Shown here piece after piece: positions 32,738 through 43,754 of a stretch of 64,000 nt of DNA; positions within the stretch are counted from its first letter, which is position 1; each line of letters begins with the position of its first letter. This DNA is from Typha latifolia (Eukaryota; Streptophyta; Magnoliopsida; Poales; Typhaceae), in assembly GCA_019914945.1 (NCBI GenBank), contig CM034100.1, positions 9,683,096 through 9,747,095 on the forward strand, read 5' to 3'. Made by a program: the position numbers and the translations under genes. The notes below the pieces were generated by a model that was not told where the DNA came from, made no database searches, and was given only the letters and a program-made list of their open reading frames with translations.

Positions 32738-33399
32738 TGTAACGCCCTCGCCCAGCATGGGCACGTGCACACCAACATGCCCACACGGCATGTGCGGCGC
32801 ACACGACAGGTCGAGTGGGAACCGTCACACATAGATACACCTATATGCCTATATAATCATGACATCATCAAATAAACATGCTGACATATTCATGATCACA
32901 TAATCTATCACCAAATATGAAAAAACCCCTAGACACAAGTATGTATCTAAACACTAGGCAATAATCTCGCTCGTTCACTTAAGTAAAAGTCGGAAGAAAC
33001 ATTAAAAACGAAATTAGAGATGAACACCAAGATTTTAACGTGGAAAAACCCAAGCGGGAAAAAACCACGGATCCAAACTCGGATCAAAACCCAATCACTA
33101 GAATAGTAGCAGTTACAAGACTGACTCAAAAAATAACCCGTCGATTCAAACGACTTTGTTCCTCTCAGTCTTGCTCGCTAGAACCCACGATTCACCGCTT
33201 CTCATGATTAAAGTCCAATCTCAGTAACCCTCGAGATTGATCTTTCGTCTAGATAGCCCTTAAGACGAAAGATTAAGATTTGTAGATGAGAAGAGCCTTG
33301 TTAGTTGAAGAACCGATGTAGCCTCAAGAAGTCTCCTTCAATAATGCTTCTTCAACCACCTTAGAGATAGGGTTTCACAATCCTTATATATGATCTCTA

Positions 33400-33572
33400 A
33401 GAAAGAGCCAAATCCAAATCTTATCCGTACTCACGAAAGTACAAGATAGAGCTAAATCCAAATCTTATCCGTACTCACGAAAGTATAAGATAGAGCAAAA
33501 TCCTAATCTTATCTATACTCACGAAAGTACAAGATAGAGCCAAATCCTAATCTTATCCGTACTCACGAAAGT
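33400..33572 (-). repeat. About 55 bp tandem repeat in the Sirevirus LTR
   Basis: Three to four copies of AAATCC(A/T)AATCTTATC..ACTCACGAAAGTA(C/T)AAGATAGAGC. The LTR at 17366 holds only one such unit near 17670-17710. Confidence 0.85.
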
Positions 33573-33650
33573 ATAATATTCTTAAACTTTGTTGGTGCGT
33601 TCGAACGGGCTTGGGTGCGTTCGAACGCGACAGCTTGAATTCTTCAGGTT

Positions 33651-33790
33651 GCGTTCGAACGCGTTTATGAACGCAGCTCTCGATCTGTGTGAACGCAGTA
33701 CCCGCGTTCAAACGCGTTTGTGAACACGGCCCTCTGTCTGTGTGAACGCAGTATCCGCGTTCGAACGCGTTTGTGAACGCGGTGTAAACT
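33651..33790 (-). repeat. 53 bp minisatellite, 2.6 units
   Basis: Unit starts at 33651, 33704 and 33757, exactly 53 apart, matching the array at 17843-18083. Confidence 0.9.
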
Positions 33791-35883
33791 CGACGGCTTT
33801 TCTCCAATAATCTTGCAATTCTTTAAACTAGAGATATTCTAGAGTTGTGTAAAGCTCATATACATGAAAAAATATACTTAGAATATTTTGTACACAATTG
33901 CCAACAAATAAAAACCTAACAAAATAAATCATACTATTACCCAAATAAACATGTTAACATATGAACATTTAAGTCTACAATAATATACACTAGACCACTA
34001 CATAAGCTGGCAGGGCCTACACAGGCCACCATAAACCATCAAGATGAAACTAAAATAACTAATACATAAGTACACTATAATCTAACATATATTATACAAA
34101 TCATCGTCTGATACAATAAAGTACGAATACAACAAACGATAATACAACTCAATTTCTATACAAATTATCATCTAAGCCGTCTCGCACCTATAGCTCACTT
34201 CATCATCCTAAAATATCTTCTCAAGATATCTCAAGTCGTTATCACGTACCACATATCTAAGGGGGTTACAAAATAAATAAAGAGAGTCATAAGCAAAAAG
34301 CTCAATCAGTGACGTCAAACAGAGAGTAAATCATGTATTGGATAATATGAATCAGAAATAGGAGAGAACTCATCTTGGGGTGGGCTAACTACTTAGATGT
34401 TTCAGTAGTTATCTGCTCCGCACTTGGCTACCTAGTATTTACCGAGTTACATAGGAGCATTATGTCATGAATCATATGAATGTATCCTTAATACTATGTA
34501 AATAAATTGTAGATATGATGTCACGACTGATCAAAGTTTATAATTCCTAATAATGTATAAACAATCACCTTGTCATACCATTATCACAACTCTCTTTCAA
34601 ATTTGACACATATGATGCATGCCAACTATGATTATGCTATGATATCAAATGCAACCAGATATAATGTATATTGACCACTCAATAATCAGGTATATCAGAT
34701 GATAATGAAATTATATGCATTTCTCAACATCTCAGTCGTCAATGTCATCTCTAAAAATTATCATTATACTAGACTACTATGCACACTCAACACCCGGTAC
34801 CCGATCTCAACATCTTACCCGTAGGCTGAAAGCATACCCTGCCATACGCTAGAGGTATCTCAGTCATAATCATATCATGCCGTACACTAAAGGTAATTAA
34901 AATTCATCCAAATCGGGTATCCTACCGGTTAATAGAAAACTCGCCACACACATACCATAGCGAACGGCAGGTGTCCGATTGTCTATGCGCACAGACTTAA
35001 CTGACATTGGACGTGGGCCACGAGATATCACATATTAGCGACCATAATCATCAATCCAAGCACCCTTAACCTTGGCGCCTACTCGGGTACCCACATGCTT
35101 TTTCTATTAACTTTTCTATCAATGAGATTTATGTCAAAAGACTTAACTTTTCGACCATTTCCTTCTATATGAAATATCACGTGTATATATATCCAATACT
35201 ATAACAAGTCATGCACATCAGGAATTTGGTAGTAAGGAAGTCAAAAGAGATATAATACAATATAGTCTCTAACCATATATCTAACTTATGTATATCCCTG
35301 CTATCTATCACATGCATACTCATACTAAAAATCATCTCGACATAAAGTCATAACAGTATAATCATCTCCAATCATCTCTATTGTCATCAGCATACTCATA
35401 TCCCATATCAGCCTAATTAAATGCATAATAAAATATGCTCCACTGAGTTCATCTCTACATAAGGTCATATAATCATGTCGGAAGCCAAAACATGCATATA
35501 CATAATAATATAATATATCCTAATTTGAGAAATGCATCTATGGGATAAAATTACTCACATATGATCATAATGCAAATCACGTATCCCTCATATCCAGCAA
35601 CCAAGTGTCAACTCATCGCTAACAAAGTCCACGGGGTCTCATATAAAGGGTTCGAGATCTGAAAATATTTAAGTAACATAAAATTGATTATTTATCTAAT
35701 TAAAATCTGTTCATGTAAAATATGATAATTTATTAAGTTTTAAAGTTTCTACTTATCCTTTATAGTTAAGATTATACTATCATTATAAAAGGTTAGTTAT
35801 GAAATGAGAATAAAAGGTGTTGCTCCTTTTTAGACAACAAATAGTCTAAGTATGACGTTATAAAATAAAATAAAATAAAAGAC

Positions 35884-35886
<3 letters not shown>

Positions 35887-35926
<40 letters not shown>
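35887..35926. repeat. (AT)n(GT)n microsatellite
   Basis: About 15 AT units followed by about 6 GT units in the AT-rich block of the reversed LTR. Confidence 0.9.
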
Positions 35927-36454
35927 AATTATAATTATAAATAAACATATAAATATATATATATCTAATTATAAATAAATTGTGGTTCTCACTCTATATT
36001 GATTAATTAGGAGCTATGTAGTTTTTACTTCATAAAAGTAAATAAATACATAAGCCTAGGATCTTATTTGTTACAAAATAATATATAAAAAATTATTATA
36101 ATTGTTTAAAATGTATATCATATGAATATTAGTATACATCTATAAACCTAATGATTTTAATTTACGAATCCATCTATTAATCTAATAGAAACATAAATAA
36201 ATAAATAATAAATATAAGCATTACCTATATTTATGTGTAATAGTTTATAACCTAATTAATCATTAATTATACTAATTATAATTAATAATAATCATGTTGA
36301 AGAATATATATTATTATTGAAATAATTAATGTCGAAATAATTTATCTGCTTTAATTAAGAAAGCAACACCTAACAAAATAAATAAACAAAAATAAAATAA
36401 TAAATAAATAAAAACAATGGCACTAGCCCAGCACTTAACAGAAGACGAAGCTGA

Positions 36455-36749
36455 TAAAGGAGAAGAAGAAAGGAAGAAGAAGAAAGAAGAAAGAGAAGGG
36501 AAGGGAAGGGGTGCGGCTGCTGTTGGCCAACCAGTGGCCGACCTATTGCCGGCGGCTCAGTTCCAACGAACCCGAGAGAGAAAGAGAAAGAAAGGGAGAG
36601 AAAGAAAGATAGGGGGAGAGAGAGAGGTGGAGGAGGGAAGAGGCTCAATGGCGTCAGTGGAGGTGATGGCGGCGGTAGCGATAGAGAGAGTGAGAGTTTG
36701 AAAGAGAGAGGAGAGTGAGAGAAACACCAAAAGAGAGGGGAGAGAAGAA

Positions 36750-36781
<32 letters not shown>

Positions 36782-36829
36782 TTTGAAAGAGAGAGGAGAG
36801 TGAGAGAAACACCGAAAGAGAGGGGAGAG

Positions 36830-36867
<38 letters not shown>

Positions 36868-36870
36868 CAG
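36455..36870. repeat. GA-rich block with internal duplication
   Basis: Purine-rich terminal block of the reversed LTR. A stretch of about 75 bases (GAGAGTTTGAAAGAGAGAGG and onward) occurs twice at about 36690 and 36776. The long serine/leucine frames on the minus strand here are repeat artefacts. Confidence 0.8.
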
Positions 36871-37427
36871 TGGGGAGGGAGGCCATGGCGGTGGCATCGT
36901 GATGTGATCTGTGTCTGATCGCATCAATTCACAAGGACATTGGGCTCGAATGATTGAGTCTATTTAATAATGTATGCCTTTTAGGTAAGTCTAGTTTAGT
37001 CAAATAAGCCATTAAGGCAAGTCTAAATAAGTCATGACTACCCTTAAAACAAGTCTAGTTAAGTCAAATAAGCCTTTAAGACAAGTCCGATTAAGTCATG
37101 TAAGCATTTAAGGCAAATCCTAATTTAAGTCGTGTTAACCTTTAAGGCTAGTCCTAGTGGGACTCATTGTAACCAACCTCTATATATAGAGGGGTTGGGC
37201 TCCTATGTTAAGCATTCAAGCATTGAGAAAGTATTCTAGCATTAAAACATCTTAGGAGTAAGAGTAAGATAACCTAAGAGTAGAAGTAAATTAATATCCC
37301 TTCATCACCGCCATTGCTGCCCATCATCATCCTCACCATCATCACCTCCATCATCCCTCCTTCCACCCTTTTTATGCACCATCATTCACCCTAATCAAAG
37401 CCTACACTCCGTTGTTGCAGATCATCT

Positions 37428-38470
37428 CTCGCACCAACCTAATGTCGCTGAGCTAGCCACCCTATCGATTCTAACCTTCCACTTGTTGGACCTGATCAGG
37501 GATGCCACCTTGAATGACTCAAGTCTAGTGGAACTTGCGGCTCAGGTGACTCAAGATCCATCAAGTCAGATCGAGTACAGCACGAGAGACAAACTAGTGC
37601 TCAAGGGGGATTAGATCCTGATCCCAACTAATGGAGACTTGCGAACTGCCTTGATTAGCCACTACCATGACTCACCCCTCGCGGGCCACGAGGGCATCTT
37701 TCGAACCCACAAGAGACTATGCCTCAATTGTTGGTGGACCGACATACACTGCACAGAAGGTCACGGAGATCTTCGTTCCCGACGTGGCTAAACTTCATGG
37801 GATACCACGATCTATTGTGTCCGATCGAGATCCGGCGTTCACTAGTCAGTTCTGGCAAGAATTCTTTCGTCTAAAGGGTACGACGTTCCGAATGAGCTCA
37901 GTGTACCATCCATAGATGAATGGGCAGATAGAGGTCTTGAACCGGTGTTTGGAGCAATACCTACAATGCTATGCTAGAGAGCAGCCAAGGCAGTGGCTCA
38001 ACTTCTTACCATGGACGAAGTGAGCCTACAACACTGTCCACCCTTCAGCCATAGACACCACGCCTTTTGAGGCAGTTTATGGTAGGCCGCCTTGTACCTT
38101 GGTCTCCTACGCACCGCCTCGATAGACGGAATGCACAGACATCGAGGAAACCCTTGTGGATAGGGATGCTTAGATCCAATGGCTGAAGGCCAATTTAGCG
38201 GTTGCATAGAACTAGATAAAGCAGATCTACAATCGGCGACACTAGAAGCGGACGTTCGCCATAGTAGATTGGGTCTACATCAAACTCTAGCCCTATCGCC
38301 AAACCTCGGTTCGACCCATCATGAACCAAAAGCTAACACATAGGTACATTGGGTCGTACCAAGTGATTAAACGAGTAGGCAAGGTGGCCTACCGACTTGA
38401 TCTTCCAGATGACTCATGGTTGCACCTAGTGCTCCATATTTCAGCTTTGTGAACTCGAGTTGTCGTGGAG
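37428..38470 (+). pseudogene. Ty3/gypsy integrase, deleted
   Basis: Begins with the RNase H/integrase junction and an integrase zinc-finger start (SPLAGHEGIFRTHKRLCLNC, 37675-37730). It then skips the first core Asp and resumes at VAKLHGIPRSIVSDRDPAFT (second catalytic Asp in SDRD, about 37785-37845), MSSVYHP, and the third-residue region GQIEVLNRCLEQYL near 37925, where the Glu is present. The C-terminal GPY/F-like part (GSYQVIKRVGKVAYRLDLP) is at 38350-38410. Five or more stops and shifts, so non-functional. Confidence 0.8.
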
Positions 38471-38674
38471 ACAGTTGTTGCGGCCATCATACCCGATCCA
38501 GCCACACATGACCAAGAGCTCATGCCACTTCGGGTGCTAGCCAAGAGAAGGATTCAGGTAGATGGAAGATTGATCACACAAGTACAAGTGGAGTGGTCCA
38601 ACGAACCAACGGGAGATCCGACTTGGGAGTCTGAGTTCGAGTTGATGCAGTGCTTCCCAGACTTCTCATCTTGA
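38465..38674 (+). pseudogene. Integrase C-terminal chromodomain of the deleted gypsy element
   Basis: An open 69-codon frame ends in VLAKRRIQVDGRLITQVQVE..WSNEPTGDPTWESEFELMQCFPDF. This has the spacing of a chromovirus chromodomain (start VLAKR, QVQVEW, the P..ATW-like position DPTW, final F). The chromodomain spans about 38534-38665. Aromatic-cage residues are only partly kept. It identifies the element as a chromovirus, while the upstream integrase is broken, so it could not act as part of a working enzyme. Confidence 0.75.
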
Positions 38675-38702
38675 GGACAAGGTGGTCGGAAGCGTGGTGG
38701 AG

Positions 38703-39046
38703 TGATGTGATCCGGGTCTGATCGGATCAATTCATGAGAACATTGGGCTCGAATGATCAAGTCTTTTTATCTTTTAATTATTTCAAGATGTATGCCTTTT
38801 AGATAAGCCTAGTTTAGTCATATGAACTACTAAGGCAAGTCCAAATAAGTCATGACAACCCTTAAGACAAGTCTAGTTAAGTCAAGTAAGCTTTTAAGGC
38901 AAATCCAATTAAGTCATGTAAGCCTTTAAGTCAAATTCTAATTCGAGTCGTGTCAGCCTTTAAGGGTTGGGACTCGTAACCGACCTTTATATATAGAGGG
39001 GTTGGGCTCCTTTGTTAAATATCCAAGCATTGAGAAAGTATTCTAG
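38703..39046 (+). repeat. 3' LTR of the Reina-like derivative, truncated
   Basis: Begins TGATGTGATCCGGG after the AGGACAAGGTGGTCGG purine tract (38674-38690) and follows the family to TATTCTAG, losing the final 170 or so bases. Confidence 0.8.
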
Positions 39047-40115
39047 GCTTACACTTTATACTTTTACCTAAAATGTTGCTAATTATGGGCATGCATATCT
39101 ATTTATCGCACAATACATTATACATAGTCATGTGAGAGTCACGTGAATCTCTCCACATGAGGAACACATGATTTTTGGAAATGAGTGTTTCACTTATACC
39201 ACCACGTGGCTCTCATGGGGCTTACCTCTCACGTGAAGGTCACATAAGAATTTAGAAGCTAGACAACATGCCATTAAAACAAGGAACCCAAATAAATTAA
39301 AGTGAAAAACATAGAAGGGCCTACAGGCCACAATAAATCCATCCATAATACGATAGAAAGGGGATAAACATCCCCAACAAAGGTACATGATTAGAGTAGC
39401 GACAAAATGGGGACATAGATCCCTGAATATAAGTTTAGTATAAAACAGGAAAATAAAAGGCCTATCGCCTTATTAGCTAGTTGTTGTTAGGCATCTCGCC
39501 AGAGTGTAAGTCAATCTGCATTCAATGTGAACACGAAATGAGCCTAACACTCAATAAATGGTACTATCCCTAATTATTCATTAGTAATAATATCACACTC
39601 GACTCAGAACAAGATACAAAAAAGTGCATTATATAAGACAATATGCATCGTAACATAGAGTGTACATGTCAATAAATGGCAAGCATGGTCCAACAAGATT
39701 ATAGTTAATTTATTCATTCTTTATGCATTGTACGTTTTCTATTATAGGCCCTCAAGGGAAAGCAGACCCTAGCGGTAGAATTACTTGCCCATAACCTGGC
39801 GAACAGCATGATTAGTCGTCCGCCCATACATACTAAGAACCCCAATTGTAAGCCCACCACTGAGGTCAGTACCGCACATCGATATGACCCTCCGAGCTCA
39901 CAGCTCCACATCATCGCATCATAGTGCAAAAATCTCGTGAGCCATCACTCACGGATGCCTTTACCCTGCGTCATCGGGTACCGCTAGGTCTATATTATTC
40001 TACCCTTACTTTCTAGTTTAAATACTCTTAATAGGTTGATTCTCATCGATTGATAGTAGATCGCCCATCCCCCGACGAAATGGCTACTTGATTATTAGGA
40101 TCCAAAGATTAAGAC
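39047..40115 (-). mobile_element. Unclassified LTR-like sequence
   Basis: No coding frame. The phrases GGCCTACAGGCCACAATAAA and CATCGGGTACCGCTAG, and its position beside a reversed Tekay-like LTR, resemble that LTR group, but the sequence is too different to align by eye. It contains three CACGTG motifs at 39140, 39203 and 39230. Confidence 0.4.
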
Positions 40116-40884
40116 TATAACGCACCCACTCGGCACAAGCATGTGCACACCTACATGCCCACACGGCACGTGCGGCTCACACGATAAGACGGGCAAGGCC
40201 CGTCACACATAGATACACTCCTATGCACATATAATCATGACACCATCAAATAATACATGCTAACATATCCATGCTCACATAATCCAACACCAAATAAATT
40301 ATATTATTAACCAGGTTTAAGGTATGAATATCCAAGTCCACAATAATATACATTAGACCACTACCTAATCTAGCAGGACCCACACAGGTCATGACAAACC
40401 ATCAAGATATAACTAAACAACTGATACACGAGTACACTATAATCTGACATGTACTATACAAATCATCGTCATATAATAAAGTACAAATATAATAAATAAT
40501 GATAAAACTCAATTTCTATACAAACTATCATCTATATCGTCTCGCACTTATATCTCACCTTATCAATCTAAAATATCTTCTCAAGATATCTCAAGTCACT
40601 ATCACATACTACATATCTAAGAGGGTTAGAAAATAAATTAACAGAGATGAGCAAAAGGCTTAGTGAATAGACTTTACTCCGAATTAGTGATGCCAAATAG
40701 AGAGTAAATCATATACTGGATAATATGAATCAGAAAGAGCATCATGTCATAAATGAGTATATGAATATATTCTCAATAATATATAAATGAAAAGTAGATA
40801 ACATGTCATAACTGATAAAAGTATATAATCATCGACAATGAATAAACAAATTTCTATGTCATCCTATCATCATAACTCTCTCTC
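40116..40884 (-). mobile_element. Tekay-like LTR, reversed, left half of a split copy
   Basis: Starts TATAACGCACCC, the decayed reverse of the family end, and runs to the target site CTCTC at 40880-40884. The other half is at 43755-46264; together they make about 3.28 kb, the normal LTR length. Confidence 0.8.
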
Positions 40885-41579
40885 TATAATAACCCAATGT
40901 TAAAAAATATATATATATTTTCCTGCAAACTGACTGCAATCTTTTTCTGTACGTGAGGTCGTGCCATGCAGTGGCAGCGAAGATGGGCGCCACGCGCCCC
41001 AAGCGCTGGCCCGGCCAACCTGGCCGAGCCAGCTGGCGCGGTGGGCCCCTGTCGCCGCCGCCGCCGCCGCAGCCTCCCTCCCCACCACCTCTCTCTCCCT
41101 TTTCTTCCTCTCTCTCTCTCTCTTTCTCTTTCGAGCTCTCTCTAACCTTTCTCTCTTTCTCTCTCTCTCAAACACTCTCTCTCTCTACCCACTGCCGTCG
41201 CCACCTCCTCTAGCTCCGGTGAGCCTCCCTCCCTCCCTCTCTTTCTCTCCCTCCCTCTCTCTCTCTACCTCTCTCTCTCTATTTCTCTTTTTTTCCTTGT
41301 CGGCTTCCTCTCGGAACCGCCGGAGGATTGAGCCGTCGGCGAGAGGCCGGCCGTTGAGTGGCCACCAGCGGCCGCACCCCTCCCCCATGGCCCAACCCTC
41401 TTCTTCCTTTTTCTTTCTTCTTCTTCTCCTTCTTCTTCTCTTTCTCCTTCCTCTCCTCCTCCTCCTTCTTCCCTTCTCTCCTCTGACTGCACCCTGTCTC
41501 GGCCCAGCGCCCTTGCAGCGCCAAGCGCTGGGCTCGGCCCAGCGCCTTGCTGTGCATGGTGCTGGGTTGAGCCCAGCAC

Positions 41580-41589
<10 letters not shown>

Positions 41590-41617
<28 letters not shown>
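41590..41617. repeat. (TG)n microsatellite
   Basis: Short AT run followed by about 12 TG units within the solo LTR. Confidence 0.85.
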
Positions 41618-41619
<2 letters not shown>

Positions 41620-42602
41620 CAATTAGTTTAGCTTAGTTAATTTAATGTATTTAAATTGTACAAATTAAATATAATTATATCATAGTTAGTATATAATTCT
41701 AATTATATCATGTTTAGCAAAATACCTGCAATATAAATTATTATTTTAATCCTAAGTAGGTAATAGTAATTATTAGAGTTATGTACGTATATTCTTACGT
41801 AATTAATTGCAGTAACTTAATTCTTATTTTCTTAATTATCAAAGAGAATAATAGATAGATAAAATATATTTTAAATACACTATTAAATAATATAATTATG
41901 ATTAATAAATAACGAACCAAATATAGAAATGAAGAGTACATACTTACAACAAGAAACTATCCTTTTGTCGGGTTAATTTTAATTAATAAAAAGACTGACA
42001 TATTTGTTATAAATAATTTCAGATCCCGACCCCCCTGTTCAAGACCCTGTTGACTTAGCTATCGAGGCTTGATTGTTATCGTAGCAGCGTGAACGAGTGG
42101 TGGTTTGGTATTTGCAGTGAAGTGAGTAGTCTTATCCCCTAGATCCCTTTCTCAAATTAGGATATATTACATATTATGTACATGCATAATTTGGCTTCCA
42201 GCATGATTATATAACTTTATATAGAGATGATTTCAGTCAAGCATATTTTATCATGCATTTGATTAGACTGATATGGGATATGAGTACATTGGTCATATAT
42301 AGAGATGATTGGAGATGATTATGCTGTTATGGTTTTATATCGGGATGATCTCTATCATGAGTATGCATGTGATAGATTAGCATGAGTATGCATGTGTTAG
42401 ATACATGGTTGGAGTCTGCATTACATCATTTTTCTCTCGGCTTCTTTACCATCTAAATTCCTGAGTTGCATGATCTGTTGTCATACTGGATATATGCATA
42501 TGATTTATCATGTATAGGAAATCATAAAAGTACATGTGTATGTGATGTGATATGATGTGATGTGATGGCTGGAACGGTATTTGGTCCAGACTGGTACTGG
42601 AC

Positions 42603-42831
42603 ATACTCTTAGCGCATGGCAGAGTATGGTGATGGCTAATGGTTGTACTCTTAGCGTATGACAGGGTACAACTATCATTGGTATACCCTTACCGTATGGC
42701 ACGGTATGATTACTTTCTTCTGAGATACCTTTAGCGTGTGGCAAGGTATGATTACTTTCTTCTGAGATACCCTTAGCGTATGGCAGGGTATGATTTATCT
42801 ACAGAGATACTCTTAGCGTATGATAGGGTAT
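42603..42831 (+). repeat. Array of six 25 bp hairpins inside the LTR, second copy
   Basis: Units at 42603, 42646, 42683, 42725, 42767 and 42807. Unit 4 has ATACCTT paired with AAGGTAT and unit 1 ATACTCT with AGAGTAT, against the common ATACCCT/AGGGTAT. Unit 3 has one unpaired position (ACGGTAT). Confidence 0.8.
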
Positions 42832-43754
42832 GCTTTGAGCTTGTGACATGATGTGTATCGAGTTTGAGGTCGGGTACCGTAGTCCAGCATGGTGGATGAT
42901 ATTCAGAGTTGAGACGGATGATTATGATAGTGAGAGATATGTGGATTATATCTGGCTCTGACATATACGATTATCTAGTGGTTGGCATGCATCATGCATC
43001 ATCATTGATGTGACTAGTATCATTGGATCATAATTGTTATACATGATATGGTGTTATATTCGGTGATGTTATATGGTAATTTCATCATGTTATATAATTT
43101 CGGTTGAGGATATAATATGGTCATTCATGAGATTTGATTTCATTCATATATATGTCATTGAGGATACATATATATATGTTCATACATGGCATCATACTGC
43201 TTTCTGATTCATATTATCCAGTACATAATTTACTCTCTGTTTGGCTTCACTGATTCGGGGTAAGGTCTATTCACTGAGCCATTTGCTCATGACTCTCTTG
43301 TTTTCTCTCTTCCAAAAACTCAGGTGAACGAGAGGAGCAGGATACTCCCTTAGAGGTCTTGCCGGTGAGTGAGGAGTAGAGGGTGGTTAGTGTTTTCTGC
43401 TAGATGAGTTATCTTATCTAATGTAATAGTGGACATCCTCCAAAGTGTATCTGTATCCTTGTCTTATATTTTAGCAGGTGACATTGTACTTGTATAATTA
43501 TGTATATACTACTGTTGTGTATATATAGTTGTGAAAAGCTCGTGATGATGTGTTGTGGCCTGTGTAGGGCCCATGTAGGGTTATTTGTATGCTGTTGACA
43601 GTTAGACTTGAGTTATTCTTAATTTAGAGGTTGTGGATAAAATTATGATATTGCTACAGGTTTATTTGATTGTTGGTATCTAACCAAGTGGTCAGGTGCT
43701 ACGCACGTGCCGTATGGGCTCGTGTCATGCACGTGTTTAGAGTTGGGTGTCACA

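Larger units (their letters stand above)
32918..33921 (-). mobile_element. Sirevirus-like solo LTR (1004 bp)
   Basis: TGAAAAAACCCC..AAACCTAACA on the plus strand, flanked by AAATA at 32913-32917 and 33922-33926. The interrupted LTR reads through across the site in the related copies (compare 22930 and 40290). Contains a minus-strand TATATAAGG at 33383, four near-copies of a 58 bp unit (AGATAGAGC..CACGAAAGT) at 33400-33570, and the 53 bp minisatellite. Confidence 0.9.
32738..36899 (-). mobile_element. Tekay-like LTR, reversed, interrupted by a Sirevirus solo LTR
   Basis: Plus-strand start TGTAACGCCCTCGCC is the reverse of the family end. The body continues at 33922 after a 1004 bp insertion and runs through the reversed hairpin region (34834-34858), the AT-rich block and the purine-rich block, up to 36899. 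There the Reina-like element begins, so the last hundred or so bases of the family start are missing. Confidence 0.8.
36900..39046 (+). mobile_element. Reina-like chromovirus deletion derivative
   Basis: 5' LTR 36900-37427 (start TGATGTGATC), then integrase, chromodomain, purine tract, 3' LTR from 38703. The 5' LTR lacks its last bases and is joined at CTCT to the pol ADALSR-like region, deleting primer site, gag, protease and RT. The 3' LTR breaks off at about 39046. It is inserted in, or joined to, the reversed Tekay-like LTR. Confidence 0.8.
40885..43754 (+). mobile_element. Tekay-like solo LTR (2.87 kb)
   Basis: TATAATAACCC..GGGTGTCACA, flanked by a perfect CTCTC duplication (40880-40884, 43755-43759). 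The host LTR reads through the same site at 34585 in the related copy. CT-rich block 41095-41480, AT-rich block, and hairpin array 42603-42831. The last 440 bases, from about 43310, differ from the other LTRs, so this is a subfamily with a distinct tail. Confidence 0.9.
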
